39,540 nt of DNA from Nereida sp965655635 (GTDB taxonomy: Bacteria; Pseudomonadota; Alphaproteobacteria; Rhodobacterales; Rhodobacteraceae), in assembly GCF_965655635.1 (NCBI RefSeq), contig NZ_CBFHHE010000019.1:1-39540 (forward strand), read 5' to 3'. Positions 15,184-21,464 of the stretch are shown here, in pieces (position 1 is the first letter of the stretch; every line of letters begins with the position of its first letter). The notes under the pieces were generated by a model. It was not told the origin of the DNA and made no database searches. It saw nothing but the letters and a program-made list of their open reading frames with translations. The position numbers were made by a program, and so were the translations under genes.

Positions 15184-15569
15184 TTACCCGCCACCATTAC
15201 CAGCTGTAGGTAGAGCACCCGAGATTTGAACTTTGAGCCCTCTTGTCTTTCGTAAACAACTATCTTGGGACGATCAGCAACAGATTTGGTCACCTCAATG
15301 AACATTGTTTGCGGCAAATGAACGCCACCGTCTTCCAGCGCTCCGAGCGGATCAATACTAAAATATTGTTCAAAATCAGGGTCGAGCCATGATCGAGCCA
15401 ATGCGCGTCCTAAAATATCAGGAAGGCGATTGCGGACCTCTTCGCGGTCTCGGAGAGTAACATCCTCACCCGCCAGCAGCAGTCCACTGGGCACTCTACT
15501 TCCGCCCGCAACCATACTGGTTGAAGGTGTTGATACTGGAACAAGCGCGGTTGATCTACTCACTGTCAT
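15180..15569 (-). CDS. Unknown protein with nitrile-hydratase-alpha/NHLP-leader-like pattern
   Basis: This 129-residue protein has no signal peptide, no membrane segment and no cysteine. Residues 55-95 carry the spacing A-x-x-W-x-D-x-x-F, then D-P-x-x-A-L, then G-x-x-L-P (W61, D63, F66, D73-P74, A77-L78, G82, L85-P86). That is the helical pattern of nitrile hydratase alpha subunits and of NHLP-type leader peptides. The metal-binding cysteines of nitrile hydratase are missing, so it would be a fold relative, not an enzyme. It is the first gene of a two-gene unit with the Sel1 protein (four-base overlap), inside the flagellar locus. The function is unknown. Confidence 0.65.
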   Translation of the reverse strand: MTVSRSTALVPVSTPSTSMVAGGSRVPSGLLLAGEDVTLRDREEVRNRLPDILGRALARSWLDPDFEQYFSIDPLGALEDGGVHLPQTMFIEVTKSVADRPKIVVYERQEGSKFKSRVLYLQLVMVAGK

Positions 15570-15795
15570 TTTGGGCCTTCTTTATGCAACAATATGACGA
15601 ATCTTACTAATGGCAATAGCTTAACAGAGCATTGCTCGCAGCCAAAAAAACAATTTCACGCCAAAACGATAGCAGACTTCACTTTTGCAAATAGGGCGCA
15701 ACTGTCGAAAGATACCCCCTTGGTTCCGTGAGGATACTTATTGTTAACTATTATTAATTGTAGCGTCTGCCTGAGACAAAAAATCCACAAGAGTA

Positions 15796-16929
15796 ATGCT
15801 TGCCTCAGGGAATTTCATGAACCACGCATCTCGAACGGCAACGTCAAAGATAATTATCGGGCATGCTGCCAGTACCCTTGAGATGAAACGGCTCATCGAA
15901 ACGGTAGCGCCATCGGCTGGACCCGTTTTAGTAACGGGGCCGACAGGTGCGGGCAAAGAGCTCGTCGCACAAGCGCTTCACGAAGACAGCGGTCGATCCG
16001 GTGAGTTGGTTGCCGTCAACTGCGCCGCCATCCCCGCCGAATTGATGGAGTCTGAGCTGTTTGGATACGAAAAAGGGGCATTTACTGGAGCAGATAAACG
16101 TCGAGCTGGCAGATTTGAGCAGTCTGATAAGGGAACACTTTTCCTCGATGAAATTGGGGATATGCCGCCAAGCCTTCAAACGAAACTGTTGCGCGTTCTA
16201 GAAGCACACACCGTGCGTCGCGTTGGCGGTTCAGCAGAAATTCCACTTGATTTGAGGCTGGTTTGCGCCACCCACAAAGATGTTCGCGAGATGGTAGAGA
16301 ATGGTAGTTTTCGGGCGGACCTTTACTATCGCCTGAATGTGTTCCCAATCGACGTACCGCCACTCGCCGAGCGTACGGATGATATCGAAGCGATCTTAAA
16401 ATCTCTTGTAGCCAAACATCACAAACGCAGTCCATCCATAAAGCCGCCTCTTTTTGCAGATTCCGCGTACAAAGCGCTGCTCGCATATGACTGGCCAGGA
16501 AACGTCAGAGAACTCAGGAACGTAATTGATCGTGCTTTCGTTTTATTTGGCGGATGCGAAGTGACCGGACAACATGTACGAGAAAACTTGCTGTCCCTGC
16601 GTCTACCCAACGAGATAAACCCAATCGAACGCGATGCACTCTGGGAGGCGACCGCGGATCTGTTTGGTAACCCCGGGCCTGAACTGCCGAGTTACAGCTC
16701 AGAACCTCCAAAACCTGAAGACTACAAATCTTGGTTCTCACATCACGATCAAATTGACCTGCGAGGGCATCTTCGCGATATTGAAGTGGTCTTGATTGAA
16801 GCCGCCTTGGGCGTAAGCGACGGAATGGTCAGCCATGCCGCTGATAAGCTGAGCATTGGTCGTACCACCTTAATCGAGAAAATGAAGAAGTTGGTCATCG
16901 ATAAAAATGGCGATGGGATGTCGACCTAG
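15796..16929 (+). CDS. Sigma-54-dependent transcriptional activator without receiver domain (FleQ/FlbD/FleT class)
   Basis: This enhancer-binding AAA+ protein activates RpoN promoters. It has Walker A GPTGAGKE (residues 48-55), the sigma-54 contact loop GAFTGA (94-99), Walker B GTLFLDEIGD (113-122), the sensor region and DWPGNVREL, and a C-terminal Fis-type helix-turn-helix (about 348-370). Only ~20 residues precede the AAA+ domain, so no receiver or FleQ-type N-terminal domain is present. An alternative ATG at 15817 has a better Shine-Dalgarno (AGGGA). Its place among flagellar genes with five sigma-54 promoters makes it the likely activator of this locus. The final CTAG holds both its own stop and the stop of convergent fliD. 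Confidence 0.92.
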   Translation: MLASGNFMNHASRTATSKIIIGHAASTLEMKRLIETVAPSAGPVLVTGPTGAGKELVAQALHEDSGRSGELVAVNCAAIPAELMESELFGYEKGAFTGADKRRAGRFEQSDKGTLFLDEIGDMPPSLQTKLLRVLEAHTVRRVGGSAEIPLDLRLVCATHKDVREMVENGSFRADLYYRLNVFPIDVPPLAERTDDIEAILKSLVAKHHKRSPSIKPPLFADSAYKALLAYDWPGNVRELRNVIDRAFVLFGGCEVTGQHVRENLLSLRLPNEINPIERDALWEATADLFGNPGPELPSYSSEPPKPEDYKSWFSHHDQIDLRGHLRDIEVVLIEAALGVSDGMVSHAADKLSIGRTTLIEKMKKLVIDKNGDGMST

Positions 16930-18545
16930 TCATCTTTGCTCCATGCGTCCATCATACTCGTAATATATTCGCCAGTAGATTTAAGACGCGTAACCGCCTG
17001 CTCCATCTTGGCAAAATTTTCCATCTGTCGTGCTTCTAACAAAAGTGCACGTTCATCGAGTTCAGCGAGTTCATTGCGGTACCCTGATGCACGTTCGGTA
17101 TAAGCTGACTCTTTGGTCGCCACATCGCCCCGCGCACTGAGTAATTCTTTGAGGTAGGCCTCGATCTTATCGACAAATGACAAGCCAAGACTGACGCTGG
17201 CGTCAGATGCCACCCCGTCCAAAACAGTCACACTAACCCCCTCAAATACGCCGGTACTGCGATAAAATTCACGCTGGCCATCTGCATTGGTGCGACCGTA
17301 CAGCGCCTCACCGTTTAACGTCGCGGTTTGAGTGTTATCATCATAAACAAAGTCGAATGTACCAGCAGAAGGATAGGTTCCATTAGCTAGGCTAACATCC
17401 ATGTTTGGCACATCGATACTTCCCGTCGAACTGAACAAAGCTTGAAACTTTTCTGGCTCTGCATCGAGCACGTCCATCAACTTTTCGGAGTCTAGGCTAA
17501 GTGTACCATCGAGCTCGGTCTGTATTCCGATTTCACTTAAGTAGACAGGATCCGCCCCAAACCCATTAAGAGGCTCGGTGGTGAAATTCATCAGATCACG
17601 CTTAATCGCTTCAATAACCGGCTCACCCGCGAGCGGACCAGGTTCTGCACCATTTACCCCGCGAGCCGTGGCCGTATCGATGTAATTACGAAGCGTATTA
17701 ATCTGAGAAATAAGCGCCTCCACAGATGCCTTGGCGCTTTCAGTATCTTTCGCAACACTGATGGACTGATCGAAGCTTGTGACGCCGCGAAGTGTGATTT
17801 CGGCACCCGCAACAACGTCATCCAGAACATTGCTAGGCCGCTCAACAGAAATTCCGTTAATACGAAGCTGCGCATTCCAGGCAGCACTTACCTCATTGGA
17901 GCCATCGGTCGTGTCAAACGCCGCCAAGTCACTAGAGGACGCTGTAAGCCGCAAAGAATTACTCGCGCCGGTCTCCGACACCATACTCAATGAAAAGCTG
18001 CCATCACCTTTATCGACAACTTCAGCAGTAACGCCATCCAGTGCAGTTAGCTGTGCAGCCAAATCGGATAGAGTTGTGTCTGCCGTAACAGTCACTGATT
18101 GCGAAGTTGCATCTTGATTAGCGGTGAAGGTTCCACCACTCCATTTTCCGATATCAATTGTGATAGTGCCAGCAGCTAAAGTATCATCGGCGCCGTCAAA
18201 ATTCGGAAATTCCAAGACCTGAGGCGCCGCAAGTTGGGTGACAGCAACTTGGGTAGTTTTTTCCTCGAGTGCATGCTCATCAGTGACGCGCAGCGCGATA
18301 TCTTCGCTAGAAGTTTGCGCGCGATACAAGCCACCGTTCCCGGCATTCTCAAAAATTCCCTGCACTGCGTCCATACGCGAGCGCATCAACGCAATTTCAG
18401 AAACTGATAGCTCGTTCGCGCTATATTTATCATTCACCAGTGCCTTTGCAGGCTCAATCTCTGCGTCCACGATACTGGTGACAAGCTGGGTTACGTTTAA
18501 CCCAGAGCCCTTGGAATTGAGGGTGCTCAAATAGTCTACTGTCAT
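16926..18545 (-). CDS. fliD: Flagellar filament cap protein FliD
   Basis: FliD caps the filament tip and assembles flagellin. The 539-residue protein has the typical N-terminus (GLNVTQLVTSIVDAEIEPAK, residues 15-34), a flagellin-hook IN region near 125-200 and a FliD_C region. The C-terminal helix is recognisable (NFAKMEQAVTRLKSTGEYIT). No sigma-54 site is seen in the 69 bases between fliD and motB; a weak sigma-28-like match is listed under rejected items. Its stop codon overlaps the stop of the convergent activator gene. Confidence 0.94.
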   Translation of the reverse strand: MTVDYLSTLNSKGSGLNVTQLVTSIVDAEIEPAKALVNDKYSANELSVSEIALMRSRMDAVQGIFENAGNGGLYRAQTSSEDIALRVTDEHALEEKTTQVAVTQLAAPQVLEFPNFDGADDTLAAGTITIDIGKWSGGTFTANQDATSQSVTVTADTTLSDLAAQLTALDGVTAEVVDKGDGSFSLSMVSETGASNSLRLTASSSDLAAFDTTDGSNEVSAAWNAQLRINGISVERPSNVLDDVVAGAEITLRGVTSFDQSISVAKDTESAKASVEALISQINTLRNYIDTATARGVNGAEPGPLAGEPVIEAIKRDLMNFTTEPLNGFGADPVYLSEIGIQTELDGTLSLDSEKLMDVLDAEPEKFQALFSSTGSIDVPNMDVSLANGTYPSAGTFDFVYDDNTQTATLNGEALYGRTNADGQREFYRSTGVFEGVSVTVLDGVASDASVSLGLSFVDKIEAYLKELLSARGDVATKESAYTERASGYRNELAELDERALLLEARQMENFAKMEQAVTRLKSTGEYITSMMDAWSKDD

Positions 18546-18614
18546 AAGTCAAACCCTTCTCATCGTCCTTAGTTACAACGACCCATTAGCAGCAAAGTTT
18601 ATAGCCACGGCGCG

Positions 18615-19835
18615 CTAGTAGCTGATCTCAATCTCAATCCGGCGATTTTTCTCGCGGCCAGCAGCAGTTGCGTTGCTTTCAAGAGGTGCAGTTTCACCCA
18701 AGCTGACCGCCTTCATTTTCCCAGGCTCAACAAGACCCGTTGCTTGCATAGATTGAACAACGCTAGCAGCGCGGGCGGCTGCGAGATCCCAGTTGTCGCG
18801 AAACAGGCCTCCTGAAATTGGGACGTCATCTGTATGGCCTGTAACAGTAACCTCACTGTCACCAGTCATTGACGCAAACGCAACGCGGCTTAAGATTTCA
18901 TTAGCATCAACTGTCAAATCGGCAGACCCCGACGGGAAGGCTCCACCAGCGCCAATCGTTAAGAAAACGGAAGCTTCACGTTGCTCGACCTCAACGAGGC
19001 CCTGGGCTATTTCCTCACTCAACAAAACTGCCAAACGGTCTTCGGTCAAGCTGGCGCTCTCGATTGCTGCTGCGCGCTGCTGTTCTTGCTGCACCTCTTC
19101 ATCGGTGGGTCCTGCGTTTTCACGATCCGCAGAGGCGACCTGTGCCAGTTCTTTGAGTTGTTCTTCAAGTCCACCGAACAAAACTTCGCTGTCTGCTTGG
19201 CCACTTGCGTTGCGCGCCTCAGCAAGTGCTGTGAGCGTCTCTTCCAACAAACTCGGCAAGTCTTTTGGCTCTGTGTCCTCTGAAGGGAAGTTGATAACGA
19301 CATTATCGCCCATCATTTCAACGGACACGTCGCCGCTCGCAACAGCCTGCTGCAATGCCTCGCCAAGTTCAGCAGCATTCATTTCAGCAGCAGTTTTCTC
19401 ACCTTCATTCTCACCAGCCTGTCCAGAACCTTCCTCTGTGCCAGCTTGGTCAGAATTATCACCATCTACTGCATCTTCCTGTTTGCTATCGACCTGCACC
19501 TCGGGTTTTTGAACTTCAGTGGTCTCTTGTGTCATTTCTTGAGTAACCGACGGGCTCGGTGACGGACTGAACTCCATCGAAATGACTGTTGTTCCTTTTG
19601 GCTGCTCCACAACGGGAACAACTTTTTGCACACCAAAAGCATTCTTGAGAGAGCCAGAAATCATTTTGAACTTTGGCGTGTTGAACTCAGCGAACGACAA
19701 AATCAGAACGAAGAACGCCATCAAGAGCGTAGCCATGTCCGCAAAGGTAGCCATCCATGCAGGCGCACCCACAGGCGGACACTTGGGACATTCCTCTTCT
19801 TCCTGCTCTTCTTCTGGCTCGATTGCTTCTGCCAT
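18615..19835 (-). CDS. motB: Flagellar stator protein MotB, PomB-like, with enlarged linker
   Basis: MotB/PomB anchors the stator to peptidoglycan and carries the ion-binding aspartate. The 406-residue protein has one transmembrane helix (about 27-48) with the essential Asp33 in WMATFADMATLLM. A plug region ends in KFKMISGSLKNAFGVQ and PKGTTVISMEF, which closely resembles PomB of the sodium-driven Vibrio motor. Residues ~100-260 are an acidic linker, longer than in the ~315-residue PomB. The OmpA-like peptidoglycan-binding domain follows, with VTVTGHTDDVPI (329-340) and NWDLAAARAASVVQSM (348-363). Residues 157-185 look like a degenerate copy of 268-303. It lies 35 bases after motA. Confidence 0.93.
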   Translation of the reverse strand: MAEAIEPEEEQEEEECPKCPPVGAPAWMATFADMATLLMAFFVLILSFAEFNTPKFKMISGSLKNAFGVQKVVPVVEQPKGTTVISMEFSPSPSPSVTQEMTQETTEVQKPEVQVDSKQEDAVDGDNSDQAGTEEGSGQAGENEGEKTAAEMNAAELGEALQQAVASGDVSVEMMGDNVVINFPSEDTEPKDLPSLLEETLTALAEARNASGQADSEVLFGGLEEQLKELAQVASADRENAGPTDEEVQQEQQRAAAIESASLTEDRLAVLLSEEIAQGLVEVEQREASVFLTIGAGGAFPSGSADLTVDANEILSRVAFASMTGDSEVTVTGHTDDVPISGGLFRDNWDLAAARAASVVQSMQATGLVEPGKMKAVSLGETAPLESNATAAGREKNRRIEIEISY

Positions 19836-19870
19836 ATCTAGGCTCCCTCAGTGCGCGCAAAATGCGTTGG

Positions 19871-20632
19871 TTACGCAGCCTCAAGCTTTGCTTGCAGCTT
19901 CGGCGGCAAGTTTGCGGCCATCTGGTCTTGGATATTACGCGGGCTTTCACCGCGGGCGATCCCGCGCAAACCCTCGATCACCATTTGGCGATAGGTAACT
20001 TCATAGGCTGTGTAGCCTTCCAGTTTGGTTTGCATCGGCATAAATAGCACGTTCGCAATGAACGCCCCATAAAGAGTTGTCAGCAAAGCCACCGCCATCG
20101 CAGGACCAATCGCCTTAGGATCAGCCATATTACCGAGCATGAGAACCAAGCCAACAAGCGTACCGATCATCCCCATCGCAGGAGCCAAATCAATCCACGC
20201 TTTAACACACCCCTGGTTTTCTTCGTGACGCACTTTCATGGCCTTTAGTTCTGCGTTCAACTGCTTGACGAGCTTGCCTTCGTCGGCGCCGTCCACAAGC
20301 ATCTGCAAACCCTTTTCAAAAAATTTGTCAGGTACCTCTTGCCCTTCCAGCGCCATCATCCCGTCTTTTCGAGCAACAGTCGCAAGCTCGATCATGCGCT
20401 CGATCATAGCATCCATTTTCTTGACAGGCGGCAAAAACGTCTTGGCCATCGCCCCAAAGCTGCCCAAGAAGACCGGAAGCGGCGCCGTATACATCGCCGC
20501 AAAGAACGTTCCGCCAAATACGATAAGAATGGATGGCACGTCGATAAAAGCACCAAGCCCGCCACCTGCAAGCATTGCGCCCACAATCATGCCGATTGCG
20601 CCAATTAGTCCGATGAGGGATGCGAGATCCAT
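19871..20632 (-). CDS. motA: Flagellar stator protein MotA, PomA-like
   Basis: MotA/PomA forms the ion-conducting pentamer around MotB/PomB and contacts the FliG rotor. From the ATG at 20632 the protein has 253 residues, the length of Vibrio PomA, and starts MDLASLIGLIGAIG as PomA does. An ATG nine codons upstream is possible but less likely. Four transmembrane segments are visible; the last two carry APAMGMIGTLVGLVLML and GPAMAVALLTTLYGAFIAN, the conserved MotA/PomA core. The cytoplasmic loop has charged residues for rotor contact. It forms an operon with motB. I found no sigma-54 site on this strand upstream. Confidence 0.93.
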   Translation of the reverse strand: MDLASLIGLIGAIGMIVGAMLAGGGLGAFIDVPSILIVFGGTFFAAMYTAPLPVFLGSFGAMAKTFLPPVKKMDAMIERMIELATVARKDGMMALEGQEVPDKFFEKGLQMLVDGADEGKLVKQLNAELKAMKVRHEENQGCVKAWIDLAPAMGMIGTLVGLVLMLGNMADPKAIGPAMAVALLTTLYGAFIANVLFMPMQTKLEGYTAYEVTYRQMVIEGLRGIARGESPRNIQDQMAANLPPKLQAKLEAA

Positions 20633-20775
20633 GATACCTGCCTCTTTCGTCAATTTCATGACAAACGATCAATTTTCATGCCAACTTTACGCAAAATTTC
20701 CTTTTTCTTAACTTTATGGACCGACCGTCGGCACTGCTCCATCAAACAAGGAGCGAACGCATAGCGTCCAAAAAG

Positions 20776-20792
20776 TTGGCGCGTTTTTTGCA
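20776..20792 (+). promoter_or_regulatory. Sigma-54 promoter for the DUF1566 protein gene
   Basis: TTGGCGCGTTTTTTGCA matches the RpoN consensus at all but one specified position, with GG (20778-20779) and GC (20790-20791) separated by 10 bases. The start site would be near 20803, just before the gene at 20826, placing it in the same regulon as flgBCDE and flhAFG-fliA. Confidence 0.84.
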
Positions 20793-20825
20793 TGTCAAAT
20801 ATTACACTGCCGCATGGAGACAAAT

Positions 20826-21341
20826 ATGCTGAAACCAGCAATCTTGCTCATTAGCCTACTGGCAAGCCAGCCTGCATTCGCCCAATTTTATGAGCGGGGC
20901 AACACTGTCGATGATTTGACGCAAGGCGTAACGTGGCTCCGGTGTAGCGTAGGACAACGCTGGCAGACAGATACAGCGCAATGCATTGGGGAAGCGAAAC
21001 GGCTCAATTTTGAAGAGATCGAACAAGTTATTGTGCAGGCAAATGAACAACTAGGTGGAGAGTGGCGTCTTCCCACCAAAGCGGAACTGCAACAACTTCT
21101 ATGCGAGAAGTGCATCTCGAAAGCAGTGAGGGATAACGATCCAAATGAAGAGGAAAAACTCGTTCCCGCAATGATAGATCAGAGCGTTTTCCCGAACACA
21201 GCCGCTGAACCTTATTGGAGTTCAACAAAGAATTGGATCGCTCCCCGCAATCGTTGGAGTGTCAACTTTATGACGGGTGACAGCTATGGACGGTTCTTTC
21301 CTGAACAACGCCTCGCTGTCCGCCTGTTGCGGGACCGATAA
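20826..21341 (+). CDS. Secreted DUF1566 (Lcl C-terminal-like) domain protein
   Basis: The 171-residue precursor has a clear signal peptide (residues 1-19, cleavage after AFA). It has a DUF1566 domain with EWRLPTKAELQQLL (79-92), PNTAAEPYWSST (123-134) and a final VNFMTGDSYGRF...AVRLLRD region. DUF1566 domains occur in extracellular and surface proteins of uncertain function and resemble the C-type-lectin-like FGE fold. Four cysteines (40, 53, 93, 96) could form disulfides. The ATG at 20826 has GGAGA five bases upstream; the ATG at 20814 lies only ~10 bases from the predicted start site. The sigma-54 promoter suggests co-expression with the flagellum; a periplasmic or sheath-associated role is speculative. 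Confidence 0.8.
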   Translation: MLKPAILLISLLASQPAFAQFYERGNTVDDLTQGVTWLRCSVGQRWQTDTAQCIGEAKRLNFEEIEQVIVQANEQLGGEWRLPTKAELQQLLCEKCISKAVRDNDPNEEEKLVPAMIDQSVFPNTAAEPYWSSTKNWIAPRNRWSVNFMTGDSYGRFFPEQRLAVRLLRDR

Positions 21342-21359
21342 GTTTTTCGCTGCCCCAAC

Positions 21360-21391
21360 AAAAAACCACCCACAGTCTTAGTGTGGGTGGT
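21360..21391 (-). terminator. Rho-independent terminator downstream of nrdJ
   Basis: On the minus strand a perfect 10-bp stem (ACCACCCACA / TGTGGGTGGT, 21391-21365) with a 7-base loop is followed by six T residues. It lies 74 bases after the nrdJ stop. On the plus strand it is followed by a moderately T-rich run, so it may also terminate the DUF1566 transcript. Confidence 0.9.
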
Positions 21392-21464
21392 CTAATATTT
21401 TCTCGGAGAAAACGCAGTCACCGCCCTATTGGTGACTAAACATCACTGCACCGAAATCAGCGTC

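Noticed and set aside
15571..15588. GG-N10-GC spacing on the plus strand upstream of the activator
   Set aside because: Only the spacing fits; the -24 and -12 flanks (TGGGCC, ATGC) are poor and the site is more than 200 bases from the gene.
15744..15757. TTAA-N6-TTAA upstream of the sigma-54 activator, resembling a CtrA site
   Set aside because: The CtrA consensus has seven bases between half-sites; this AT-rich stretch has six and no flanking conservation.
18575..18601. Minus-strand TAAA-N15-GTCGTTGT before fliD as a sigma-28 promoter
   Set aside because: Only four of eight -10 positions match GCCGATAA; not enough to call.
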